Source: Fervidobacterium sp. (lineage in GTDB: Bacteria > Thermotogota > Thermotogae > Thermotogales > Fervidobacteriaceae). From it: DNA of 20,414 nt. Position numbers and translations under genes: made by a program. Under the pieces are notes generated by a model that had not been told where the DNA came from, did no database searches, and saw nothing but the letters and a program-made list of their open reading frames with translations. The stretch lies in NCBI GenBank assembly GCA_003522805.1, contig DPIB01000035.1:1-20414 (forward strand). Direction: 5' to 3'. Numbering within the stretch: position 1 is the first letter of the stretch; the number at the start of each line of letters is the position of its first letter. Shown piece after piece: positions 8,892-17,431 of the stretch.

Positions 8892-9056
8892 ACAATCACC
8901 TCTGGTTATTCTAATCATCTAGTTACGTGAACCACTCATGTCTAGAGATATGAAAGTGCGGGTGCTCATTCTCCATAGGCTGGATGTACAAGGCCTTGCT
9001 TCAAAAGTTTTCTCATTTTGCCATGCCTCTCTGTCGGCATGATATTTATCAGGTAC

Positions 9057-10274
9057 CTATTTGCCCAACTGATTTTGCATTTGGAACATTGTAGAGTATA
9101 TCGTGAAAGCTATAAAAGCTATGAAGACCCCAACAAAGGCGATCATCATCGGTTCAACCAAACTGACAAGTTTTTTCGTGTCTGTGAGTATTTCCTCCTG
9201 ATAAAAATCAGCCACTTTTTCCATTACTACATCTAGCTTACCTGTTTCTTCTCCTGTACCAACCATTTCGTATATGATCTGTGGGAATATACCCGCCCTT
9301 TTCAGTGCATCTTTCAAATTACTGCCTGCCTTGATCTCTTCACTGACCTTTGCAATTGTCGTAACGAACTTTGTGTTATTTGAAGCCTTGGCGGCCATGT
9401 CTAGGGCATTGATCATAGGTACACCGCTTCCAACTAACACTCCAAGAGTTCTGGTGAATCTTTCATTTGCCATTTTCTGCCCCAATTTCTTGACTGGTGG
9501 TAAGAGATTTCCAAAGAACTCCTTAACATAACCACCGTAGACAGTCTTCAAAAAGAAAAACAAGCCTACTGCAATCGCAATGACAACGGGAAAAAGGATG
9601 TACCATCTCTGTGTGAATACAAAATTCATCTTCATCAAAAAACCAAGGACTCCACTATTAGGTACGGAACCGAAAACAGAAATAAGCTTTGGTAGTATAA
9701 AAACAGAAATGACTATCACAACAACGACTGCAAACCCAAGGATGAACATAGGATAAGCCATCGATGATTTGACTTGCTCTTTCATCCTGTTTGAATTTTC
9801 ATAGTAATTTGCAACTTTCTTCATTGTGACATCGAGTATACCACCCTCTTCCCCTGCGCGCACCATATTTACAAGTATCGAATCGAATACTCCTTGCCTT
9901 TCCAACGCGTCAGAGAAAGACATTCCACCTTTCATGTCAGATGCAATTTCTTTCAAAACATCCCTGAATTTCTTGGTAAATACCTCTTGTTCAGAAAGCG
10001 TCATTACAGCATCGACTAACCTAACTCCTGCAGATATCATCGTTTCAAGTTGTCGTGCAAACAAAACTATGTCTTTCGATTTCAGTTGAAATATAGCTTT
10101 CTTCTTTGCCGTACTGGTAGTTTGCATTGGCCTTTGACCGTCTTTCTGAACTATGTCAGTTACAAGAACACCCTGTTGCTTGAGTTTATCTAACGCTTCT
10201 TTTAAATCCTCTGCAATGACTATACCTTTTAGCTTTCTACCTGATCTATCAATACCTTTATACGTAAATGTCAA
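9057..10274 (-). CDS. pilC: PilC/GspF inner-membrane platform protein
   Basis: This 405-residue protein shows the duplicated type II secretion F domain: DIVLFARQLETMISAGV ... MVRAGEEGGILD in the first copy, and RTLGVLVGSGVPMINALD ... MVGTGEETGKLD in the second. Three transmembrane helices sit near 168-192, 214-240 and 374-398. The length and helix pattern fit PilC, the membrane hub that couples the extension ATPase to pilin polymerisation. The N-terminal segment MTFTYKGIDRSGRKLKG is also typical. It is the first pilus gene of the block, 46 bases after the EcfA-type gene. No pilB or pilT is adjacent, so the motor must be encoded elsewhere. Confidence 0.93.
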   Translation of the reverse strand: MTFTYKGIDRSGRKLKGIVIAEDLKEALDKLKQQGVLVTDIVQKDGQRPMQTTSTAKKKAIFQLKSKDIVLFARQLETMISAGVRLVDAVMTLSEQEVFTKKFRDVLKEIASDMKGGMSFSDALERQGVFDSILVNMVRAGEEGGILDVTMKKVANYYENSNRMKEQVKSSMAYPMFILGFAVVVVIVISVFILPKLISVFGSVPNSGVLGFLMKMNFVFTQRWYILFPVVIAIAVGLFFFLKTVYGGYVKEFFGNLLPPVKKLGQKMANERFTRTLGVLVGSGVPMINALDMAAKASNNTKFVTTIAKVSEEIKAGSNLKDALKRAGIFPQIIYEMVGTGEETGKLDVVMEKVADFYQEEILTDTKKLVSLVEPMMIAFVGVFIAFIAFTIYSTMFQMQNQLGK

Positions 10275-10320
10275 TCAAAATCACCTCTAATCGAACCTCA
10301 CTTCAGACTACTATAGAACA

Positions 10321-10992
10321 CTATCTTAGCAGTCTATCTTCAATCAACCTGCCCTTTTCCAAAGTCACAACCCTATCGCAAAGGTCATAAAATATCCCTG
10401 GTTCATGAGTAGCAACTAAGAATCCCTTTTTGTCCTTCCTAAAGTTTTCCAAAATCTCCCTTATTGAGAATATTCCAGAAAGGTCAAGCCCTGCAGTTGG
10501 TTCGTCAAAAATTAAGAATTCCGGTTTATGGAAGAGAATGGACGCAATTGCAACCTTCCTCTGTTCTCCTCCAGAAAGTTTAAAGGGAGATTGTCTTAGG
10601 ATGTTCTCACTGAGCTTAAACATTCCTATGACATCTATTATATCTGTATACCTGTATTCAAGGCCAAAGTTTCTTGCAGCGTAAGTAATCTCCTGCTCAA
10701 CAGTTTCATTGAAAAACTGTCGCTCGGGTATCTGGAAAGCGATGCCGAATCTCCTTCTGAAATTATAGGCATCACTGAACGGATTCTTGCTATCATATGA
10801 GATTATTCCGCTTGTAGGCTTTATCAACAAATCGAGCAAATATATGAGTGTGGTTTTTCCAGAACCCGTGTTACCAACCAAAAGTATGCTTTCTGATGTA
10901 TCAAAGTTCAAGTTTATATTTAAAAGTGCTCTTTTTTCCAGTTCAGTACCGCTTTCGAAAGAAACATAAATCTCTTTAAGTTCGATTTTCAC
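10321..10992 (-). CDS. EcfA-type energy-coupling factor ABC transporter ATPase
   Basis: All ABC ATPase motifs are intact in the 223 residues: Walker A GNTGSGKT (39-46), a Q-loop in FQIPERQFFNETVEQEI, signature LSGGEQRKVAIA, Walker B FLIFDEPTAGLD and the switch His in VATHEP. The FQ-PE-Q-F--TV--EI string is characteristic of the EcfA subfamily, which energises vitamin and metal uptake by ECF transporters. It is shorter than typical EcfA1/EcfA2 (about 265-290) and lacks their C-terminal extension. No second ATPase, EcfT or S component is nearby, so the substrate is unknown. The start codon is GTG at 10992 with an AGGTGG site upstream. Confidence 0.88.
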   Translation of the reverse strand: MKIELKEIYVSFESGTELEKRALLNINLNFDTSESILLVGNTGSGKTTLIYLLDLLIKPTSGIISYDSKNPFSDAYNFRRRFGIAFQIPERQFFNETVEQEITYAARNFGLEYRYTDIIDVIGMFKLSENILRQSPFKLSGGEQRKVAIASILFHKPEFLIFDEPTAGLDLSGIFSIREILENFRKDKKGFLVATHEPGIFYDLCDRVVTLEKGRLIEDRLLR

Positions 10993-11070
10993 TATTCAAC
11001 CACCTGTATCCATTCAAAAAATATCTTCTGGGCATGGTTTTACCGGTACTTAATCCACCTAACAATCTTC

Positions 11071-11697
11071 TCACCCATTTTTTATGGAAATGTATACCCT
11101 AATCCCGCCCTCTTTCCAGATGTCTTGAACATTCCCAAATACCTCTGCCATGTATTTCTTTATCCTCTCTCCACCTTTGTTGTGATATGCTACCAACTGA
11201 AGAGTGCCGTTCACTTTAAGATGATCAAAGGCGCTGGTGACAAGTTTCATCCAAACTTCCTTCCCAGCAACGATAGGGGGATTGGAAACGATCGCATCAA
11301 ATACCTCACCTTCCCATGGTTCGTAGAGATTACCTTGCCTTATATCTGCTTCGATATTGCTATCCTTTGCATTGATCTTTGCAAACTCGACTGCTCTCTT
11401 ATTTATATCGGACATGAACAGATCAATAGAAGGGTTCTCCTTTTTCAAAATAATACCGATAGCTCCATAACCACAACCTATGTCTAAGACTTTACCATCA
11501 ACCTGAAAGCAGTGATTGATCAATATCGCAGTTGCCTTATCCACATTCCCAAAAGAATAAACACCAGAAGGCGTCTTGAATTTATAGATATGCCCATTCT
11601 TAAGGGTAAATTGTATTTCTTTAACCTTTAACGTTGATCTTGGATTTTCACTATAGTAGTGCTGAAATTCTGAAGTTGCCTTCTCTTCATTTTCCAT
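11071..11697 (-). CDS. Class I SAM-dependent methyltransferase, RsmC-like
   Basis: This 208-residue protein has a small N-terminal beta segment with FKTPSGVYSFGNVDKAT, SAM-binding motif I VLDIGCGYGAIGI (about 70-82), the acidic motif SDINKRAVEFAKIN and the catalytic-type motif SNPPI (about 138-142). These mark the MTS domain family that includes RsmC, the 16S rRNA G1207 N2-methyltransferase. It corresponds to the catalytic half only, as in many compact Thermotogota versions, so the RNA target is an inference. It lies 45 bases after the GGDEF-type gene. Its ribosome binding site is oddly placed: GGAGGTG is 14 bases from ATG 11697, with a three-codon mini-frame between them. Confidence 0.85.
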   Translation of the reverse strand: MENEEKATSEFQHYYSENPRSTLKVKEIQFTLKNGHIYKFKTPSGVYSFGNVDKATAILINHCFQVDGKVLDIGCGYGAIGIILKKENPSIDLFMSDINKRAVEFAKINAKDSNIEADIRQGNLYEPWEGEVFDAIVSNPPIVAGKEVWMKLVTSAFDHLKVNGTLQLVAYHNKGGERIKKYMAEVFGNVQDIWKEGGIRVYISIKNG

Positions 11698-11742
11698 ACT
11701 ATATATTCATACACCTCCGCTGACTGATCGTTTCAAGTGGTC

Positions 11743-12819
11743 TCATTCCACAAGTCTTTCGCTTGAACGAGCGATATATGTACGCTCTTTAGCCCTTTTC
11801 AAAAGTCCATCGAGTTCTTTGCTATCTGTTCCATATTCAGCTAATCCTATACTTACGTCCAAGTCAATACCTGCCTTCTTGGAGAAGTTATTCATACCCT
11901 CATACAATCTATTGATCAAGGGTCGAGGAAGTTCACGAGACAGAGTTACTACAGCAAAATCGTACTTCTCAATTCGAGCCAATATATCGCTCTTTCTCAC
12001 CAAATTGCCTAAAAGTCTGGTTATTTTCTTGATTAAATTGTCTCCAAAATCAGGGCCGTACATAGTGTTTATTTGTTCAAAATTTTCGATACAGATATAC
12101 AGAACATATAAAGTATTGAGTGAACGATTGGCTAGCTCAACGTATCTGTCAAAGTAATTTCCTAGTGCTTTCAAATTCGGAAGACGAGTCAATGTATCCA
12201 TCAACAAGTTTTTCGATATTTGCTCATTCTGTTCCTTAATCGTCTTTATTAGTTCGAATCTTTCAGCAGAAATCGATATAAGTTTTGACATCATCTCGGC
12301 TATTGGTTGGAAATTCTTTTTTTCGAAAATATCCTCGTCATACCAAGTATCTAAGTTAAGAAATCCGACTACTTTCCTCCTGACCCTTATGGGAATCGAT
12401 ATAAAAGCCTTGACTTTATCAATGCTTGAAATTTCCTGATTTGTGGAGCTGTCTTCTTCCTTGGCCTTTGCTGGTTTATCTTTGATTAAATCTAAACTCC
12501 TTTTTTTGATGATGTAAATCTGCCTGAAACGTCTTACCGACATTTCCTGTTTATTGAATTTCACGTTTTTTAATAACTCGTTATTGTGGTTGTATGTTGC
12601 TAGGTAATAGAACTCGTCATTATCATCCACCATTAAAACACTGCCACTATGAACAAAACTCAGGTTATCGACAGCGATCTTGAGCAAGTTTTCATAGTCC
12701 CTTTTTTTTAAAGAGGTCTCCCTTTCAGTAGACAATCTTAGCAAGTAGTTGCTAAATTTCACAAACATCCTAATCGTTTCATCTAATTGATTTGTTTCAC
12801 TGACTTTCTTTTTTCTCAT
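11743..12819 (-). CDS. GAF domain protein with degenerate GGDEF domain
   Basis: The 358-residue protein has an N-terminal helical segment, a GAF-like sensor domain (about 40-180, with AFISIPIRVRRKVVGFLNLD) and a C-terminal GGDEF-fold domain (about 205-350, starting MDTLTRLPN and containing VSIGLAEY). The active site has decayed: the GGDEF motif reads EKYDF (284-288), and the metal-binding DxD near 243-245 reads CIE. No RxxD inhibitory site precedes it. It is therefore predicted not to make cyclic di-GMP, and may instead bind a ligand or act as a scaffold. I choose ATG 12819, which has an AGGTGA site, over the TTG at 12837. It overlaps the OadG-like gene by 23 bases. Confidence 0.85.
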   Translation of the reverse strand: MRKKKVSETNQLDETIRMFVKFSNYLLRLSTERETSLKKRDYENLLKIAVDNLSFVHSGSVLMVDDNDEFYYLATYNHNNELLKNVKFNKQEMSVRRFRQIYIIKKRSLDLIKDKPAKAKEEDSSTNQEISSIDKVKAFISIPIRVRRKVVGFLNLDTWYDEDIFEKKNFQPIAEMMSKLISISAERFELIKTIKEQNEQISKNLLMDTLTRLPNLKALGNYFDRYVELANRSLNTLYVLYICIENFEQINTMYGPDFGDNLIKKITRLLGNLVRKSDILARIEKYDFAVVTLSRELPRPLINRLYEGMNNFSKKAGIDLDVSIGLAEYGTDSKELDGLLKRAKERTYIARSSERLVE

Positions 12820-12949
12820 CTTCTTCACCTTTCGCAAATAGTTTTACGAACAATGAAACTAGTCCAAAGAATATGAGAAGTGTCAGTATCAAGAATATAT
12901 ATCCACTTAGTCCCACTTTTAAGGCAGTCAATACATTTTCAGTGTTCAT
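12797..12949 (-). CDS. OadG-like gamma subunit of sodium pump decarboxylase (50 aa)
   Basis: A very short gene starts with ATG 12949 behind a GGGAGGGAT ribosome binding site and encodes 50 residues. The product has a short N-terminus, one transmembrane helix (about 16-37: SGYIFLILTLLIFFGLVSLF) and a charged tail (KGEEDEKKESQ). This is the layout of the OadG/gamma subunit of biotin-dependent sodium pump decarboxylases, though shorter than the usual 80 residues. It lies 27 bases after the OadB gene and overlaps the start of the GAF-GGDEF gene by 23 bases, so all three are probably co-expressed. The identification rests on topology and position beside OadB, because sequence conservation in this family is low. 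Confidence 0.75.
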   Translation of the reverse strand: MNTENVLTALKVGLSGYIFLILTLLIFFGLVSLFVKLFAKGEEDEKKESQ

Positions 12950-12976
12950 TCTGTATCCCTCCCAAGAGTTGTAGAC

Positions 12977-14107
12977 CTATATAGAACTTACCAGTGCAAC
13001 AAGTATACCACCAGCAAGTACTGATCCAATCTGACCGGCCACGTTAGCACCAATCGCGTGCATCAGCAAATAATTCGTAGGATCTTCTTTTCTACCAAGT
13101 ATATGAATAACCCTAGCCGACATAGGGAATGCAGAAATTCCAGCTGCACCAAGCATTGGATTTATCTTCTTTTTCAGAAAAAGATTCAAGAACTTAGCAA
13201 ATAGTACACCACCTGCAGTATCTAGAATAAATGCAACTAGTCCAAGTACTATGATCATGAGCGTTTGGGGTTTTAAGAACTTGTCTGCCGTCATCGTTGA
13301 GCCTATCGAAAGACCTAAGAATATCGTGACAAGATTTGCAAGTTCGTTCTGAGCAGATTTTGCCAATCCATTAAGTACCCCACACTCCCTCAATAGATTA
13401 CCAAACATAAGAAAACCTATCAAAGCAGCGGAAGATGGAGCTAACAGACTCGCAATAATTGTTACCGCAATTGGAAAGACTATTCTCATCGTCTTTGTGA
13501 TCTTGACACTCTTTGGTTCCATTCTTATCATTCTTTCTTCCTTTGTTGTCAAAGCCTTTATAACAGGCGGTTGAATGATCGGTACGAGCGACATATATGA
13601 ATAAGCTGCTACAGAAATTGGACCCAACAATTCTTTTGCAAATCTACTAGCAACATAAATAGAAGTCGGACCATCTGCTGCACCGATAATACCAATTGAA
13701 GCTGCTTGCTTTATATCAAATCCCAGCATCGTAGCTACTATCATAGTCGCAAATATCCCAAATTGGGCAGCTGCTCCAAATAGGAACATAACAGGATTTT
13801 CCAGAAGCGGACCAAAATCGATCATCGCACCAACTGCTATGAATATCAGAAGGGGAAAGATCTCTGTTACGATACCAACGTCAAAGAAAATATTTAACAC
13901 ACCTTTGTGCAGAACTCCATCGACAAATTGGTCTACAGCAGAAGAAAATGGAATGTTCGCTAGTATTGTCGCAAAACCAATAGGAACTAACAAAGCTGGT
14001 TCATATTTCTTTGCTATAGCTAAGTAAATCAAGCCAAGTGCTATCAAAATCATCACTACATTTCCTAAGGTGACAGAAAGAATACCATTCGATAGAAGAC
14101 TCAGCAT
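12977..14107 (-). CDS. oadB: Sodium ion-translocating decarboxylase beta subunit (OadB/GcdB/MmdB family)
   Basis: This 376-residue multi-pass membrane protein carries the family landmarks: FPLLIFIAVGAMIDFGPLL (84-102), GAADGPTSI (142-150) with the sodium-site Asp145, SLVPIIQPPVIKALTTKEER, and a C-terminal GAAGISAFPMSARVIH followed by LLMHAIGANVAGQIGS. The family couples decarboxylation of carboxybiotin to sodium export. The substrate-defining alpha (carboxyltransferase) and biotin carrier subunits are not in this window. Oxaloacetate, methylmalonyl-CoA and glutaconyl-CoA systems therefore cannot be told apart, and the symbol is generic. The OadG-like gene follows by 27 bases. A GGAG site sits just before ATG 14107, and a TATAAT is present upstream. 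Confidence 0.93.
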   Translation of the reverse strand: MLSLLSNGILSVTLGNVVMILIALGLIYLAIAKKYEPALLVPIGFATILANIPFSSAVDQFVDGVLHKGVLNIFFDVGIVTEIFPLLIFIAVGAMIDFGPLLENPVMFLFGAAAQFGIFATMIVATMLGFDIKQAASIGIIGAADGPTSIYVASRFAKELLGPISVAAYSYMSLVPIIQPPVIKALTTKEERMIRMEPKSVKITKTMRIVFPIAVTIIASLLAPSSAALIGFLMFGNLLRECGVLNGLAKSAQNELANLVTIFLGLSIGSTMTADKFLKPQTLMIIVLGLVAFILDTAGGVLFAKFLNLFLKKKINPMLGAAGISAFPMSARVIHILGRKEDPTNYLLMHAIGANVAGQIGSVLAGGILVALVSSI

Positions 14108-14146
14108 AGTTCACACTCCATAATCTCTTTTTGTTAGCCCAAGTAC

Positions 14147-14152
14147 ATTATA
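14147..14152 (-). promoter_or_regulatory. Possible -10 element for the oadB operon
   Basis: A perfect TATAAT on the minus strand lies 40 bases upstream of the OadB start, in an AT-rich gap with no gene (14108-14303). A TATAGT at 14157-14162 overlaps the same area. No good -35 hexamer is visible at proper spacing, so this is only a candidate. Confidence 0.35.
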
Positions 14153-14278
14153 TGATACTATACTCCTTATACTTCTATTCACTAATTATTTTACCACAAG
14201 AGTAGAAAAAGAATTAAATGTATTAGTATTTAACTTATATATAATCTTGGCAAAGTAAACGTAATTTTTGTAAACTAT

Positions 14279-14310
14279 TTGCTAATAGTGGAGCTTCTTC
14301 TCTTTAGCAA
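14279..14310 (-). terminator. Inverted repeat at the end of the desulfidase gene, weak terminator candidate
   Basis: TTGCTAA (14279-14285) and TTAGCAA (14304-14310) form a perfect 7-bp inverted repeat that includes the stop codon of the CdsB-type gene, with an 18-base loop. The downstream sequence is AT-rich but has no clean T-run, so termination is uncertain. Confidence 0.3.
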
Positions 14311-15548
14311 TGCCCAATAAAGTCGATGATTTCTTGATCAAACTTCCTAAGAGAGGTTGTCAGTACTTCCATCCTTCTGATCGTTTCTTCAACGTCTTTT
14401 GCAGCAAAACCATTCCCACATGGTACGTTCACATTTTTCAACGAAAGTGCTGCTGAATCTATTGCCATTTGTGTGCCTATACTCGCCTTTAGTGCACAAC
14501 TTCTCTTTGCACCATCACACGTCATACCAAACAGAGTCGCTAGTACGTTGTTTATAGCATTCTTCAGTTTGTACGTATCATCGGTATGTAGATACGTAAA
14601 ACCTGCAGCTGTACCTGACGAAGCTATCGACCCAGCTCCGCAAATGGGTGTTAGTTTCCCCGTGTACGCCTTTACGTAGATCGTTACTAAAACGCTTAAA
14701 AGAACAGCTTTGACAACTTTTTCCTTCGGAATATCAAGATATTGTCCCCGTAAGGCAACAGGTACGATGCATGCTATTCCTTGATTTCCACTTCCAGCAA
14801 CTGTCATAACTGGCATCAGTTCGCCACTCATGCGTTGATCGATACCCGCAGCAACGTAGGCATTTATTCCGTTTCCTAGCGCTCTACCGAAATTGCCATC
14901 GACGTTCATACCACTCTCGGCGATTTGTAGGTTGTAAGCTATAGCGTCTTCAACTGTTTTTATAACATCTTCATGAGGGTGTTCAACATATTCGAGGATG
15001 TCATCTAACATGATCGACTTCACCACATCATTTCTTAAAGAGCCACTTGTTTGGGTATTTAGTATCTCTTTACCATTAACCACTATCTTACTAACGTTGT
15101 CGTGAGAGTCGGTTATTTCTACTAGCACTTCATTACCAGCTTTCATTTTTGTTTTCACATGAAGATTCATATCATTTTCATACCGTACAACTATCTTTCC
15201 TTTCATTTCTTCCGCCTGCTTTACAGCCTCGCTATCTACATTTTTGAAAACCTGCAAGCCAAGTTCAGGCATTCCTGCAACGTAAGCAAGTGCTACTGCC
15301 ATTTCAAAGCCGTGAAAATGAGTTCCAGGAAGACCTACTTCCAGACCATTCTTATACGTGTTACGATCAATGGTTACCTCTATACTTTCAAGGTCTCCAA
15401 CCAAGTACTTTTTTCCTGTCGCCACAGAAAGACCTACCGCAACAGGTTCAGTACATCCATAAGAAAGTTTGACATTATCGAAGAATACAGCTCTAATTAC
15501 ATTGCGAACGTTATCTGAATCTTCATCGAAAACATCAGAATTCATCAT
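14304..15548 (-). CDS. CdsB/CyuA-type L-cysteine desulfidase or L-serine dehydratase family protein (UPF0597)
   Basis: The 414-residue protein matches the UPF0597/CdsB family: GCTEPVAVGLS near the N-terminus (Cys32), GLPGTHFHG, the central GNQGI, TPICGAGS (Cys303) and GMTCDGAKRSC (Cys344, Cys351). The cysteines are expected to hold a [4Fe-4S] cluster that activates the substrate. Members convert L-cysteine to pyruvate, ammonia and sulfide, or deaminate related amino acids; the sequence alone does not fix the substrate. I choose ATG 15548, eight bases from an AAGGGGGAG site. The frame extends to a GTG at 15611 that would add 21 unconserved residues. The pyruvate it makes could feed carboxylate metabolism near the OadB pump, but that link is speculative. 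Confidence 0.88.
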   Translation of the reverse strand: MMNSDVFDEDSDNVRNVIRAVFFDNVKLSYGCTEPVAVGLSVATGKKYLVGDLESIEVTIDRNTYKNGLEVGLPGTHFHGFEMAVALAYVAGMPELGLQVFKNVDSEAVKQAEEMKGKIVVRYENDMNLHVKTKMKAGNEVLVEITDSHDNVSKIVVNGKEILNTQTSGSLRNDVVKSIMLDDILEYVEHPHEDVIKTVEDAIAYNLQIAESGMNVDGNFGRALGNGINAYVAAGIDQRMSGELMPVMTVAGSGNQGIACIVPVALRGQYLDIPKEKVVKAVLLSVLVTIYVKAYTGKLTPICGAGSIASSGTAAGFTYLHTDDTYKLKNAINNVLATLFGMTCDGAKRSCALKASIGTQMAIDSAALSLKNVNVPCGNGFAAKDVEETIRRMEVLTTSLRKFDQEIIDFIGHC

Positions 15549-15920
15549 GACAATGACTCCCCCTTCATAGTTATTCATCTCACTCATGCCAAATACTTTG
15601 TAGATTTTCACTAGAAATAGCCTTCACTTTTTTGCAAAACAACTACTGCCAATCGCACCTCACTAAACTGAAAGGTCAGTCAGTTATAGCATGTTAACGG
15701 ACACCTCGTTTAGCTAAAATAATTATAGCATAACTAAAAGTTATAATCGCATTTTCATATGTAAAATAGGCTTAATAGCAAACAAACAGACATACGAATA
15801 ATGGATACTCTTTTCGTTATGCGATAGAATAGCCAAAATAGTTGTCAAGGGTATTCTCTTTTTGCGAATTGATTGTACAATATCTTTGGGATTCATTTTC
15901 TTCCAAAGGTGGTGAACTTT
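15549..15920. promoter_or_regulatory. Divergent intergenic control region between desulfidase and acylphosphatase genes
   Basis: This 372-base gap separates the leftward and rightward gene blocks. On the minus strand there are two extended -10 elements: TGCTATAAT (15722-15730) and TGCTATAAC (15683-15691). An inverted repeat AACTGA/TCAGTT (15666-15671 and 15680-15685) touches the second one and could be an operator. A further ATAACT/AGTTAT repeat lies at 15730-15744. For the plus strand only a weak TACAAT (15876-15881) is seen before the acylphosphatase gene. I see no supported gene; an 80-codon minus-strand frame here has no ribosome binding site. Confidence 0.45.
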
Positions 15921-16196
15921 ATGGACATGATTTGGAAGAAATGGAATATTGTTGGCATCGTTCAAGGGGTAGGATTTAGACATTTCGTCAAGAATAGTGC
16001 GAAACTGATTGGTGTGAAAGGGTACATAAAAAACGAGGCTGATGGAAGTGTAACGATTGTGGCAGGCGGTAACATCGAACAGCTAAATGAATTGCTCAAA
16101 AGGGCTATAGAAGGAAATGGCTGGAGTTACGTATACAGAGTGGATGAGAACGACTTGTCACCTCAAGAATACACTGATTTCCACGTAGAGTTTTGA
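15921..16196 (+). CDS. acyP: Acylphosphatase
   Basis: This 91-residue protein has the family signature VQGVGFRHFV with the phosphate-binding loop and catalytic Arg, followed by GYIKNEADGSV with the catalytic Asn. The size is typical of the acylphosphatase fold. It hydrolyses the carboxyl-phosphate bond of acyl phosphates in the cytoplasm. The ATG at 15921 follows an AAAGGTGGTGA site, so it is preferred over an ATG at 15873 that has no such site. The purA gene starts 16 bases after its stop, which suggests one operon. The C-terminus YTDFHVEF fits the last beta strand. Confidence 0.93.
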   Translation: MDMIWKKWNIVGIVQGVGFRHFVKNSAKLIGVKGYIKNEADGSVTIVAGGNIEQLNELLKRAIEGNGWSYVYRVDENDLSPQEYTDFHVEF

Positions 16197-16212
16197 AAGG
16201 GGATGGTTATAG

Positions 16213-17418
16213 ATGAAAACGGTTTGCTTTGGATTGCAGTGGGGAGATGAGGGAAAAGGTAAGGTAACTACTTATCTTTCAAAAGAGTACGACTACGTAG
16301 TTAGGTACAGTGGAGGAAGTAATGCCGGTCATACTGTTGAATACGGAGATTTCAAACTTGTACACCATCTTGTACCCTCATTTGATGTTAGAAAAGGAGT
16401 AAAAGGATATATTTCCAATGGAGTAGTTGTCGACCTAAATGTTATCGATAAGGAAATCGAAGAGCTCAAAAGGATTGGGTTCGACATATCATCTAAGCTC
16501 AATATATCAGCATTTGCCCATGTGGTACTGCCTGTTCACAAAATACTAGATGAAAAAATGGAATTAGTAAAAGGAGACAAGGCAGTTGGGACAACTAAAC
16601 GTGGCATAGGTCCAACGTATGCGGATAGGGTACATAGAATTGGAATCAGACTTGCAGACTTCGAAGATAAATATCTCTTGGCAGAAAAATTCTCTACGAT
16701 TAATAAGATTTACAAAGAGCTTTATGACATAGAATGGAACAATTACAATTCAGTTATTGAGCAATACGACAGGATTAGTAAATTGATAATCTCGCCATTA
16801 GAAATGAAAAAAGACTTGGAGAATTCGAATGTCTTGTTTGAAGGTACACAAGGGGTTTTACTCGACGTTGACATGGGAACTTACCCATATGTAACTGGAA
16901 CTTTTTGTAATACTACAGGGGTCGAAAGTGGACTAGGTTACAAAATCAACTTAGATAAAAGAATAGGTATTTTCAAAGCTTACATAACAAGAGTTGGAGA
17001 GGGGCCTTTCCCAACAGAACTTTTTGGTGATGAAGGTGAAATACTAAGACAAGCAGGTAAAGAATTTGGAGCAACCACTGGAAGACCAAGAAGATGTGGT
17101 TGGCTCGATTTACCATTGCTTAAATATGCAATAGAAATATCTGGTTGCGATGAGATGATTATGACAAAGGCAGACGTACTAGCTGGCATGGAAAAGATAA
17201 AAGTCGGAGTAAGATACGCAATAAATGGAAAGAAGATCGAAATGCCGTATAACCTTTCCAAAATCGACAAAGCACAAGTTGAATACGCTGAATTCAAAGG
17301 ATGGAATAGTTTGGAAGATAAAGAATTTCAAAAATTCGTTGAATTCATAGAATCTGAAACTGGAGTGAAGATTACGTACATTTCCACAGGTGCAAAGGTC
17401 GATCAAGTTTTAACCTAA
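16213..17418 (+). CDS. purA: Adenylosuccinate synthetase
   Basis: PurA joins IMP and aspartate with GTP hydrolysis to make adenylosuccinate, the first committed step to AMP. The GTP-binding loop GDEGKGK (11-17) contains catalytic Asp12, and SGGSNAGHT (33-41) has catalytic His40. [17 protein letters not shown] and [12 protein letters not shown] (the IMP/aspartate loop) are all present. The protein has 401 residues against about 430 in E. coli, but no essential motif is missing; the shortening lies mostly in the middle and C-terminal parts. The start follows a GAAAGGGGAT site overlapping the acylphosphatase stop, so the two genes are likely co-transcribed. Confidence 0.96.
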   Translation: MKTVCFGLQWGDEGKGKVTTYLSKEYDYVVRYSGGSNAGHTVEYGDFKLVHHLVPSFDVRKGVKGYISNGVVVDLNVIDKEIEELKRIGFDISSKLNISAFAHVVLPVHKILDEKMELVKGDKAVGTTKRGIGPTYADRVHRIGIRLADFEDKYLLAEKFSTINKIYKELYDIEWNNYNSVIEQYDRISKLIISPLEMKKDLENSNVLFEGTQGVLLDVDMGTYPYVTGTFCNTTGVESGLGYKINLDKRIGIFKAYITRVGEGPFPTELFGDEGEILRQAGKEFGATTGRPRRCGWLDLPLLKYAIEISGCDEMIMTKADVLAGMEKIKVGVRYAINGKKIEMPYNLSKIDKAQVEYAEFKGWNSLEDKEFQKFVEFIESETGVKITYISTGAKVDQVLT

Positions 17419-17431
17419 TTTATCAAGAAGT

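Noticed and set aside
8966..9040. 24-codon minus-strand frame between pilC and the pilin-like gene, followed by a 16-codon frame overlapping by ATGA
   Set aside because: Neither has a ribosome binding site, and the sequence shows no family features. The 10-bp palindrome CAAGGCCTTG (8989-8998) and the CATGCC/GGCATG repeat nearby lack a T-run, so no terminator is claimed.
15741..15983. 80-codon minus-strand frame over the start of the acylphosphatase gene
   Set aside because: It is antisense to a clear gene start, has no ribosome binding site and its translation looks random.
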